Assembly: GCA_034437455.1 (NCBI GenBank)
Contig: DAOTUB010000295.1
Coordinates: 1-20,325 of the forward strand
Length of the DNA stretch: 20,325 nucleotides
From: DAOTUB01 sp034437455
GTDB lineage: Bacteria; Chloroflexota; Anaerolineae; B4-G1
Direction: 5' to 3'
Shown: one piece after another, positions 6,708 to 14,090 of the stretch
How positions within the stretch are numbered: position 1 is the first letter of the stretch
Layout: every line of letters begins with the position of its first letter
Program-made: the position numbers and the translations under genes
The notes under the pieces: generated by a model
Told to the model about the DNA's origin: nothing
Seen by the model: the letters and a program-made list of their open reading frames with translations, nothing else
Database searches by the model: none

Positions 6708-6828
6708 CAGCAATTCCCGTTTTGTAGCCGCGCTTTCCATAGCGCGTGCATTTTGCCACATGAAGCATCCTTCGCGATATAGAAATCGCGGCTACAACTC
6801 TCGTTTTTTCCCATAACGGGAATTGCTG
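6708..6828. mobile_element. R3: palindromic element with different ends and exact 9-bp target duplication
   Basis: The terminal arms CAGCAATTCCCGT (6708-6720) and ACGGGAATTGCTG (6816-6828) are exact reverse complements, and the element is flanked by identical ACCACACAC (6699-6707 and 6829-6837). Inside, 6724-6795 starts GTAGCCGCGCTTTCCATAGC and ends CGCGGCTAC, the same core family as R1/R2 but enlarged in the middle. The outer ends are unrelated to those of R1/R2. Confidence 0.8.
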
Positions 6829-6837
6829 ACCACACAC

Positions 6838-7126
6838 CAACTTTACCACATCTTGGTCAAAAATCAAAGGCGGCAGGTGCTCGTTTACTGGGGCAGCAGA
6901 TGAGGAACGGACAAACGGATAATGTTCTCGCGTCAATTGCTGAATCGAGCGCCGCAAATGAGCGAGCATCCGCCGGTTGAGTAGATCTTTAGGTCATATC
7001 GAAACCCCTATACTGAGCGCGGATGAACCGTCCGTCGTCGAAGTGAAGGGCGCGAGCGGCTCAGGAGGGAGGACCGCGGATGTGGGAAATGCACGATGTG
7101 TAGCTGCGCGCGCCGCGTCACTTGTG
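6838..7126. other. Non-coding stretch between R3 and R4
   Basis: No ORF here has a start signal or family resemblance. A minus-strand frame starting at 6969 runs into R3 and is treated as chance. Only scattered A/T-rich and GC-rich patches are visible. Confidence 0.5.
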
Positions 7127-7134
7127 GATAAATG

Positions 7135-7235
7135 GTATCTTTTCACCAAGTCGGGGCAGTAGCCGCGCTTTCTATAGCGCGCTAGGGCGAGGCATGGAAA
7201 CCTCGGCTACATCCCCCAACTTTTTGAGAAGGTAC
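7135..7235. mobile_element. R4: palindromic element with a third type of ends and 8-bp target duplication
   Basis: The left end GTATCTTTTCACCAAGT and the right end read in reverse, GTACCTTCTCAAAAAGT, form an imperfect inverted repeat continuing into GGGG. Identical GATAAATG flanks (7127-7134 and 7236-7243) mark an 8-bp target duplication. The interior (7159-7210) begins GTAGCCGCGCTTTCTATAGC and ends CCTCGGCTAC, again the shared core family, with a diverged centre. Confidence 0.65.
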
Positions 7236-7291
7236 GATAAATGTAATTGGTATCATCTCAATTCCTCATCCGCTTATCTGCTCTTCATCCG

Positions 7292-7333
7292 TTGCATCAA
7301 CGCCGCTGCATCAACGCCGTTGCATCAACGCAA
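7292..7333. repeat. 14-bp tandem repeat, about three copies
   Basis: TTGCATCAACGCCG, CTGCATCAACGCCG and TTGCATCAACGCAA follow one another directly. No reading frame with support crosses it. Confidence 0.7.
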
Positions 7334-7431
7334 TAAACAAATACAACAGCAGCGCCCCCACTCGCAGGCTATACTAGCATAATAGAGGATCGCGATTCGT
7401 GGGGTTTCACTTGCGTTACAGTTTGGTTTCT

Positions 7432-7620
7432 GTAAGCGTTCAGAAGGTAGCGCCGGCTGAGTGCTCTGAAGCGTAGAGGAAGGGTGTATCGAAGCCAAGC
7501 AGCTCTTGGAAACCAATATTGTTCTGAAAAGACCCGCTTGGTTTCGACAAGCTCAACCCCAGCCGCTGGCGCTGCGAAGTTACTTAACCAGCGCTCCTAT
7601 ATCAATGGCTGAACGGTTAC
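7432..7620. mobile_element. IS66-type MITE, copy A
   Basis: The element begins GTAAGCGTTCAG and ends CTGAACGGTTAC, whose reverse complement GTAACCGTTCAG matches 11 of 12 bases. It is co-linear with copy B at 19872-20054 over ~185 bp with scattered differences. The internal arm GTGTATCGAAGCCAAGC (7484-7500) is conserved, but its partner has diverged (GCTTGGTTTCGACAAGC, 7536-7552). No target duplication remains (left TGGTTTCT, right TCCGACGC), so this copy is probably older or rearranged. It has no coding capacity. Confidence 0.75.
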
Positions 7621-7740
7621 TCCGACGCTAACCGCCGCCTGGTCGGATTTGCTATCCGACCTACTTTACCCAGCAAATCCGACTACTTTACCCAGTAATG
7701 GAGCCGAGGTTTCCATACCTCGCGGGGCGGCGCGATAGCG
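7621..7740. repeat. Cluster of further palindromic repeat fragments
   Basis: TCCGACGCTAACCGC (7621-7635) recurs reversed at 13984-13998. GGTCGGAT-TTGCT-ATCCGACC (7641-7661) is a perfect 8-bp hairpin. CTACTTTACCCAG occurs twice (7661-7673 and 7684-7696). GAGCCGAGGTTTCCATACCTCG (from 7701) is half of an R-type core. The stretch has been built by successive insertions and has no gene. Confidence 0.55.
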
Positions 7741-7825
7741 GATTCGTTCCCCCCTAACCTTGGATGTGATCATCGTGTATTTCCTACATCCGAGGTTTTC
7801 CTTGGGAGAGAGCCTCAAGACGACA

Positions 7826-7867
7826 CAAAAAAAACAGGGACAGGCTCTTTACGAACCCATCCCTGTT
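7826..7867 (-). terminator. Intrinsic terminator of the 1933-aa protein gene
   Basis: Reading on the minus strand, AACAGGGA (7867-7860) pairs with TCCCTGTT (7840-7833), followed at once by a run of T. It lies 70 nt beyond the stop codon of the large gene, the expected place and orientation for a rho-independent terminator. Confidence 0.8.
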
Positions 7868-7936
7868 CTCACCTGCAGACGAGATTACAGGTTTCCCTCT
7901 GCTCCACAGGATGCGAAAAGCAAGTTGTAAAGCCTC

Positions 7937-10900
7937 CTACCCACCATAGTTCCTGAGAACGAGCGGCAGGTAGATGGTGTTCTCTTCTCCTGGGCTGGAC
8001 CTGACGCCAAAGAATGAGAAGTGATCGAGCTTGCCAGTTGCAAACAGATCTTCCTCGTCGACGAACGCGTCGTCCAGGGCCACCCACCGGTTGTACACGG
8101 TGGAGTAGTAGGCCGGCATCAGGTCGGCGGGCGACGGATAGGGATACGAGGGCACCGATTTCAGGACGTCCTCGTCAAAGTAGAACTCGAGACGCATCTG
8201 CTTGTTAAAGTTCTCGGTGATCAGTTTGCCCTGGTTATCCCGCGCCTCCAGGTCATAGGCGAGGCCGATCAGACGCTGGCCTTCGGGCAATGCGGCCCGG
8301 GGCGTGGCGCAGATGCGCACCGTGTCCGAGAACGTGCCGGACTTGACGGTCAGCATGGGGGGCAGCAAGTCGAGCATGTCTGGTCGCCTGGGGAACTCCA
8401 GCCGCCTGGACTGCCCGGGGTCGATGGTCCAGCACTGGCTGCCCGGCAACTGGAACGCCCGCTCTAACAGCAGGTCCTGGCCGGTGACCGTCACATTACC
8501 TACTTTCACCCTTCTCTCGCGAGAGCGGTAAAAGTCGTTGTTTGCGGGGTTCACGTAGGCGGCCCACACGTGCCAGGTGGTGTCGGCAGTGACCGGCAGG
8601 CGGTATTGACTGCCCAGCGTGCCCGTGACCTCGCTGGAACCGGTGTCCTCGGACCAGCCGAACACCCGGATCGTCGTGCCGTCAGGTAAGGCTCCGGTGG
8701 GAGTGACGTACAGCGTGCCAACGATCTCGACCTTTTCCGTCGGCTTTGGGGGAAGCACGATGTTCACGGGGTTGTCATCCATAGAGGTCCATTTCATCGG
8801 CTTGGGCGGGAGATGAGTCGCCGCGAGGTTCGGCGGCAGGTGAGCGCCCAGCATGTACGCTCCCGGCAGCACCGGCATCGTGAAGGTCCCGCTCGCGTTG
8901 GTCTTGGCCTCAAAGTAGAGGCCCTCGCTATCGGTGCCCTTGACTCCATTGGCAAGGACCTTGACGTTGGGAGCGGGGGCGCCAGAAGCAGTATCCACAT
9001 GGACCGTGCCCACGATCTCGGTGTCGAGCTTCATGACGAACATGGTGCTCGGCACAGTCTCCATCCCGGGACCGATGACCACCGGGTACCTGGGATAAGA
9101 CGGGTGGGCGATGTAGCCCGTGCTCGGATCCACCCACAGCTTTAGGGTCCAGGTGATGGTGTCCGAGACCGGGGTGGGAACCCAAAGATTGTATTGATAC
9201 GGAGACTTGGTCTCCCAGAGCGTGTCTTCCACCCACAGACCGTCGGGGGCGCTGCCCGAGACCGAAGCCTCGATGTGAGGATAGGGGTCGCCAGGATCGT
9301 CACTCTTCAAGTCGCCCCAGATCAAGGTTCCGGCATCGAGGAGTGTGAGCAACACACCTTTCTTGGTCTCTCCGACGGCCACCTCCACCCGTTGGGGCGG
9401 GCCGGGCATGTAGCCTCCCGTCGGCAGCCAGACGCCCACGGTATAGACCCTGCCTCCCACCACCTTTAGCTCAAAGGTGCCGCCCTGCGCCTTATCCTCG
9501 CTAACGGTCCAGCACTCGTGATTGGCGCAGTACTCGGCAAAGACGATGGCGTCGACGTCGGTGATGGTGTTGCCCTCCTCATCCACGACCCGGCCACGGA
9601 TGGTCGCATCGCGCCGTTGCAGGTAAAAGTTGACGTTCGAGATCGTCTCTCCGGCCTCCAGATGTCCACTCTTGTACTGAGGTGGCAGAACGACATAGCT
9701 CTGTTCCTGCTGCGGAGTGAGCAGCGGCCCGCCTTCCCAGTATCCGGGGAATAGCTTCAGGGTGTAGTGGCCGCCGGTGATGGTATCGGTGCTGGCATAA
9801 TCATCCCCGGTCCATGCCTCCACTTCCACCCCGGCCAACCCCTGCCCGGTGCCGGTGACGATCACCCGCCCGCTCACCTGGGCCGTGCGGTCGGCAAGGG
9901 CGCGCAACTTGAAGACGCCGATGTCTTTCGGATCCTCATCCACATCCACAAGCCTTCCGTTGTCGAAAGGTTCGCCAAAGGGGAAGCTTTCGCTGGCTGT
10001 AGGCTCTACCCACACCCACGCTTCGTAGGTGCCTGGAGGAGCCCAGAAGGAAAAGTCGCCGTTGGTGTCCACAGGCCCTCCGAAGCACGCTCCCGTCTCG
10101 CTACAGAGGTCGATCCCCACGGCACCCGCCGGTATGGGGACATCTGTTGAGGTGGTGACTACGCCGGTGACCTGGAAGTGATCGCTCTCGTTGTGCCGGA
10201 GGACGGCAAAGTGAACTGGTTGTCTTTCCGTTTCCTGTGTCGGCGTGAACCAGACCCACTGTTCCATAGCCGGATCGAACCACCAGTCTGGGGGAGTGGC
10301 AGTATCGTAAATTGGTTCTACCCCCATCTTCCAGAGGCCTTCTCCAAGACAAAGTTCGTATTCACCAAACTCGTCGGTCTTGGTTTCGGCCCAGCGCCCG
10401 CTACTTTCGTGATAGGCGTAAACTTGGGCGTCGTCCACCGCTGTACTGTCTTGGTAGGTCACCGTTCCAAATGCAAACTTGATACATTCGAACGGTTGCA
10501 GATAGAGTATCGTTTCTTCCTGCTGATCGGGTGAAGTCAAGGAGAAGCGCCACGGTTCTGGCGGCGCCCAATCCAGCAGCAAATAGTCCGGCAGGAAGAC
10601 CTCCACGACGTAGGTGAAGCCAGGCTCCAGCCCACTGAAGGTGAACATGCCGTTTTCATCGGTTTGCGTTCCGTAATCGAACGTCCAGTCTTCGGTGTGG
10701 ATCCCCACGTCAACCCACGATACCGGGCAATCCGGGCAGTCGGAATCGCGCGGGTAGCGTACTTCACCGACGACGTTGGCGATGCCTATGTAGAGCGTGA
10801 TCTGCTCTGTGTAGCTCAGGCTGTACTGGCTGCCCGGCGTGACGTCAAACTCCTCGACGTTCGAGTTTCCTAATCCTGTCACGTTGTCAAAGGGAGGACC

Positions 10901-13738
10901 AGATTGTGCAAAGTAGTGGCCATCTGGCATCCCGCCGAAACGGAAGGGCTTGTACAGTTCGTCTGGATCGGACCAGTACGTTTCGTCATAGTCCTCGTAG
11001 CTCCAGTCGTCATTCCATACATCTACCCCAGTTGAGACAGGGGTTCCTTCTGGGCTTATCACCCAGCCCCATACGCGAGGATAGGTAAGCCTGACCGAGC
11101 CTAGCTCTACTTGAGGAGTGGCGCTCCCCGGCGCGGAGAACTCCACCGGCAGGGATTTGGTGTAGGAGATGGCGAGGTTTGTCTCGCACATCGGCTTGGC
11201 CCGCAAGATGTAGTGATCGTAGTAGGGCAAGGCCAGGCTGAACTCGCCGTTCATATTGGTTTCCAGATAGATGTCTACAGTCCAGTCGTCGTTGTGGACG
11301 TTGATCTCTGCCGGATGAACCATATCTTGCCACTCATCGTAAGCTGGTGGCAGAGGGTTGTCTTCTGGAGTTCTCACCACTCCGGTGACGTCAGGATATC
11401 GCAGCGCCAGCGTGAGAGAGCCAAGCGTTGGGTCGACGAGGACTTTTTCCGAGTTCGCCAGTGCGGGGATGTCCGAGTCCATGGGCCAGGCTTGCGCCCA
11501 GTACTCCTTACACGGCAGGAACTGGAACTGAGCTGGCCCGGCAGATGTACTGTCGTTCCACTGTTCATCCCAGCAGTCCGCCGATTCGCTCCATAGCCTG
11601 ACGTGAGCTTCGATAGGGGCACTCAGCGGATCCACGACCGACACATCGAGAGATTCTCCTTGCATCTCGACCAGATGGAGATCGTTGTATTGCGTGTTGC
11701 CAGACGTGTACTGGCTGTCTGGGGGCACGGTGACGGAGAGCGGTTCGGATTCCCCGAACGCAGAGCCATCTGGCGGATAGGCCACCAACGTAAAGTCGCC
11801 CGCCGGCACGCCGCCGATCGCATAGTAGCCGCTCTCATAGTCCCCACCGGCTACCTCGTATCCCTCGGCATCAAGCACGGCCACGTATCCCAAGGTCGCT
11901 GTAACTCCACCCGGCTCGTAAACCATGCCCTCGAAGCTGGCGTAGGTCAGAGGGATCACGCCCAGGTCGTGAGGCTCTGGGACACTGAGGTAAAAGTTCA
12001 CGGGAACGGCGTCAAAGAAACCGCTGTCCCACCAGGGCGCTTCAACCTCGACGACAAATTCCCCAGGAATATATTGGTCAGGGGTCGGGAATTCAAAGTA
12101 GCCATCGCCGCTATAGACGTCCGTGCAACCAATATCTACCCAATCGCCGCTGGAACCGATGTGGTACAGACAGGCCCCGGTATCGCCCGTAATGGGAGAC
12201 TCGTCGGGGTTGACGACGACACCGCTGATGACGGGGCCCTCATAGGGTTGGTACTGGTGCATTACAGCAGGGGCAAAGGTGTCTTCGTCTGCTGTTGAGA
12301 GATCAACGCCGTTGTAAGTGGACAAGGTGCCCTCTTCCACGGGGGAATTGGGGCTTCTGGTGACGGGCGGCAGATAGACCTGGTTCACTACCACAGCGAC
12401 CGGGCCAGTGGCCTCCACGATAGCATGGCCGAGAAACCCGGCGGGCAGATCATCGTTATATGCCTGCTCCAGCAAAGCGCTCGTATGCGGCATGAGGCCA
12501 GTTATCACCTCCGTTACTGCTACCGGCTCTCCCGCCACATCGCCCTGGTAATTCACCGTCACTTCCGTTAAGAGTTCGACGCCGACGTTCTGGATGGCGA
12601 TCTCGGTGTCGTAGCCGTAGTAGCCTTTCTGCACCAACGGTAAGATGGCGGAAGTTGTACCTTCTGAAAACCCCTCGTAGTACGAGCCATCCAGTTTATT
12701 TTGACCAACCAGGGCCACTATGGGCTGATCGGCTGAGATCACCGCCGAGCCAAGGAAGAGATCGGGGAGATTGTCATCTCCCATTTGAGGGAATGACATA
12801 GATCCATCGGGGGAGATAACTCCCGTCGGGCCAGAGATCAGGCTGCCATCTTGGGCATAAAAGTCGACCACGACATTGGCGTCAAGATCACCCATGTTAT
12901 GCACCAATATGGCGGTAGAGTCGGTGTTATCCGTCCAGTTCCTTTTGATCAAAGGCAGCGACAGATATGCTTGCTGCTGTAGAAATCGGTAGAGGCTCCC
13001 CTCTAAAGCAGCACTGCTCCTACCAAAGGCGTAGGGAAAGCCTCGATAGGTGCGGAACGAGGCTTCGCTTTTCACGTTGACCACGGCGACGATGGGTTGG
13101 TTAGCCTCCACATGCGCCGAACCCATCCATCCGTCGGCGTGATCCTCGTTGGACTGGATGAGAATCGCTGTATCTCCTGGCACGATGGTCTCGCTCCGGG
13201 TCAGGCTGTCGCTGTAACTCACCGCGATAGTGGCGTCTCCTGTGCCCACGTTCTGTACGAACACCGTTGTGTTGTGGCCATAGTAATTCTTCATAAGTAT
13301 GGGCAACACAAACGAGGTAGGAGCCTCGTAAAAGCCGAAACCATTGTAGATGGATCTTTTGCCAGGGGCGTATTGATTTACAAGGGCAACGACAGGCCAG
13401 CCAGAGTCAATGGTGGCTCCGCCAGCCCAGCCAGGATCATGGCTCTCATGTTCTTGCTCAAACAGGGCCGACTCCCATGGCCATACCTCCCACATCGTCT
13501 CGCTCGTGCCGTCGGAATAGGATACGGTGATGTCCGTCATCGAGATGCCGACGTTGGTGACCTGGATGGCGCTGTTAAAGTCTCCGATTGCTTGTGGTCC
13601 CACTGGCTCCGCTTCTGCTGTGCTGGCGGATAGCAGGATCAACGCCAGCAAGATGAGCGGTACAAATATGCTCAAGGCGAGTGGAGACCAGCGGCGCAAC
13701 AAAAGCGTATATTTGCCAAATTGGCGTAACTTGTTCAT
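7937..13738 (-). CDS. Very large secreted multidomain protein with four N-terminal beta modules and many carboxypeptidase-regulatory-like repeats
   Basis: The 1933-aa product has a signal peptide: charged start, hydrophobic core ~18-38, likely cleavage after AEA at 43. Residues ~54-500 hold four modules of ~105-120 aa built on IQNVG...VSYSDG...LPAGFLG and a QPIVALV-type strand; each junction carries LP[IL][ILV]x[KR], as in LPILMKNYYG (145), LPLIKRNWTD (261) and LPLVQKGYYG (366). About a dozen beta-sandwich units resembling carboxypeptidase regulatory domains follow, with signatures such as SGVVVNPDESP, SGRVIVTGTGQGLAGVEV and RGRVVDEEGN. The last ~150 aa include LDHFSFFGV and end with IYLPLVLRNYGG. 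No catalytic motif is visible, so a structural, adhesive or surface-display role is inferred. The start is supported by AAGGAGA 5 nt upstream of ATG. An intrinsic terminator follows, and a 36-codon ORF overlaps the start. Confidence 0.85.
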   Translation of the reverse strand: MNKLRQFGKYTLLLRRWSPLALSIFVPLILLALILLSASTAEAEPVGPQAIGDFNSAIQVTNVGISMTDITVSYSDGTSETMWEVWPWESALFEQEHESHDPGWAGGATIDSGWPVVALVNQYAPGKRSIYNGFGFYEAPTSFVLPILMKNYYGHNTTVFVQNVGTGDATIAVSYSDSLTRSETIVPGDTAILIQSNEDHADGWMGSAHVEANQPIVAVVNVKSEASFRTYRGFPYAFGRSSAALEGSLYRFLQQQAYLSLPLIKRNWTDNTDSTAILVHNMGDLDANVVVDFYAQDGSLISGPTGVISPDGSMSFPQMGDDNLPDLFLGSAVISADQPIVALVGQNKLDGSYYEGFSEGTTSAILPLVQKGYYGYDTEIAIQNVGVELLTEVTVNYQGDVAGEPVAVTEVITGLMPHTSALLEQAYNDDLPAGFLGHAIVEATGPVAVVVNQVYLPPVTRSPNSPVEEGTLSTYNGVDLSTADEDTFAPAVMHQYQPYEGPVISGVVVNPDESPITGDTGACLYHIGSSGDWVDIGCTDVYSGDGYFEFPTPDQYIPGEFVVEVEAPWWDSGFFDAVPVNFYLSVPEPHDLGVIPLTYASFEGMVYEPGGVTATLGYVAVLDAEGYEVAGGDYESGYYAIGGVPAGDFTLVAYPPDGSAFGESEPLSVTVPPDSQYTSGNTQYNDLHLVEMQGESLDVSVVDPLSAPIEAHVRLWSESADCWDEQWNDSTSAGPAQFQFLPCKEYWAQAWPMDSDIPALANSEKVLVDPTLGSLTLALRYPDVTGVVRTPEDNPLPPAYDEWQDMVHPAEINVHNDDWTVDIYLETNMNGEFSLALPYYDHYILRAKPMCETNLAISYTKSLPVEFSAPGSATPQVELGSVRLTYPRVWGWVISPEGTPVSTGVDVWNDDWSYEDYDETYWSDPDELYKPFRFGGMPDGHYFAQSGPPFDNVTGLGNSNVEEFDVTPGSQYSLSYTEQITLYIGIANVVGEVRYPRDSDCPDCPVSWVDVGIHTEDWTFDYGTQTDENGMFTFSGLEPGFTYVVEVFLPDYLLLDWAPPEPWRFSLTSPDQQEETILYLQPFECIKFAFGTVTYQDSTAVDDAQVYAYHESSGRWAETKTDEFGEYELCLGEGLWKMGVEPIYDTATPPDWWFDPAMEQWVWFTPTQETERQPVHFAVLRHNESDHFQVTGVVTTSTDVPIPAGAVGIDLCSETGACFGGPVDTNGDFSFWAPPGTYEAWVWVEPTASESFPFGEPFDNGRLVDVDEDPKDIGVFKLRALADRTAQVSGRVIVTGTGQGLAGVEVEAWTGDDYASTDTITGGHYTLKLFPGYWEGGPLLTPQQEQSYVVLPPQYKSGHLEAGETISNVNFYLQRRDATIRGRVVDEEGNTITDVDAIVFAEYCANHECWTVSEDKAQGGTFELKVVGGRVYTVGVWLPTGGYMPGPPQRVEVAVGETKKGVLLTLLDAGTLIWGDLKSDDPGDPYPHIEASVSGSAPDGLWVEDTLWETKSPYQYNLWVPTPVSDTITWTLKLWVDPSTGYIAHPSYPRYPVVIGPGMETVPSTMFVMKLDTEIVGTVHVDTASGAPAPNVKVLANGVKGTDSEGLYFEAKTNASGTFTMPVLPGAYMLGAHLPPNLAATHLPPKPMKWTSMDDNPVNIVLPPKPTEKVEIVGTLYVTPTGALPDGTTIRVFGWSEDTGSSEVTGTLGSQYRLPVTADTTWHVWAAYVNPANNDFYRSRERRVKVGNVTVTGQDLLLERAFQLPGSQCWTIDPGQSRRLEFPRRPDMLDLLPPMLTVKSGTFSDTVRICATPRAALPEGQRLIGLAYDLEARDNQGKLITENFNKQMRLEFYFDEDVLKSVPSYPYPSPADLMPAYYSTVYNRWVALDDAFVDEEDLFATGKLDHFSFFGVRSSPGEENTIYLPLVLRNYGG

Positions 13739-13845
13739 CTTTCTCCTTTCCTACTCAATAGTTGGTTATGGAGATCACTGCATCTGTAGCAATGACCGGT
13801 AGCGCAAGCATTATGTGAGCTTGGTCGACATGTCTTTATTTTCAC
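13735..13845 (-). CDS. Possible 36-codon Cys/His-rich leader ORF overlapping the start of the large secreted protein
   Basis: On the minus strand a GTG at 13845 opens (M)KIKTCRPSSHNAC, then ATGHCYRCSDLHNQLL, ending with TGA at 13737-13735, which overlaps the ATG of the 1933-aa gene (ATGA). The 5' side carries AAAAGGAGG, but only 2 nt separate GGAGG from this GTG, closer than optimal. The peptide has 4 Cys and 3 His in a stretch of 22 residues. Its first residues, KIKT, echo the KVKT opening of the peptide at 2188, and both have unusually full Shine-Dalgarno sequences. It may be a coupled leader peptide, a small metal-binding peptide, or a chance frame in a 5' UTR. Not recognised as a family. 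Confidence 0.35.
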   Translation of the reverse strand: MKIKTCRPSSHNACATGHCYRCSDLHNQLLSRKGER

Positions 13846-13899
13846 CACCTCCTTTTGTTATCTTGTTTCTCCTCCGAAAATAGATCTGTTACCAATTTG

Positions 13900-13972
13900 C
13901 GTCATTCCGAGCGACCGAAGGGAGTCGAGGAATCTCCACTTTCGCAAGCAAAACCACCGGCTCGGAATGACG
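13900..13972. repeat. Dispersed inverted repeat CGTCATTCCGAGC ... GCTCGGAATGACG
   Basis: Exact 13-bp arms (13900-13912 and 13960-13972) enclose a 47-bp centre containing GAGTCGAGGAATCTCC. From memory this matches a palindromic repeat type widespread in draft bacterial genomes. It lies upstream of the large secreted-protein gene. Confidence 0.65.
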
Positions 13973-13981
13973 AGCGCCTGT

Positions 13982-14011
13982 AGCGGTTAGCGTCGGATTG
14001 TTCCAATCCGC
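13982..14011. repeat. Repeat fragment shared with 7621-7635, plus small hairpin
   Basis: GCGGTTAGCGTCGGA (13984-13998) is the exact reverse complement of 7621-7635. It runs into CGGATTG-TTC-CAATCCG, a perfect 7-bp hairpin. It is a fragment of a dispersed element; no ends or target duplication could be fixed. Confidence 0.5.
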
Positions 14012-14090
14012 AATCGCCCTGCATTTTTGTCCTTCTGGGTTAACGGAGTTCATGGTGACTCTTTTTTCTGATCAAGCATCAGAAGGGAAG

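Noticed and set aside
6610..6969. 119-codon minus-strand frame
   Set aside because: It reads through the whole of element R3 and into R2, lacks a ribosome binding site, and resembles nothing known.
7292..7333. Possible CRISPR-like array
   Set aside because: The 14-bp units are directly adjacent with no spacers, so this is a simple tandem repeat.
14066..14084. Hairpin TTCTGAT-CAAGC-ATCAGAA after the GT-C-like gene, considered as its terminator
   Set aside because: On the minus strand the stem is followed by A residues, not T, so the orientation is wrong for intrinsic termination of that gene.
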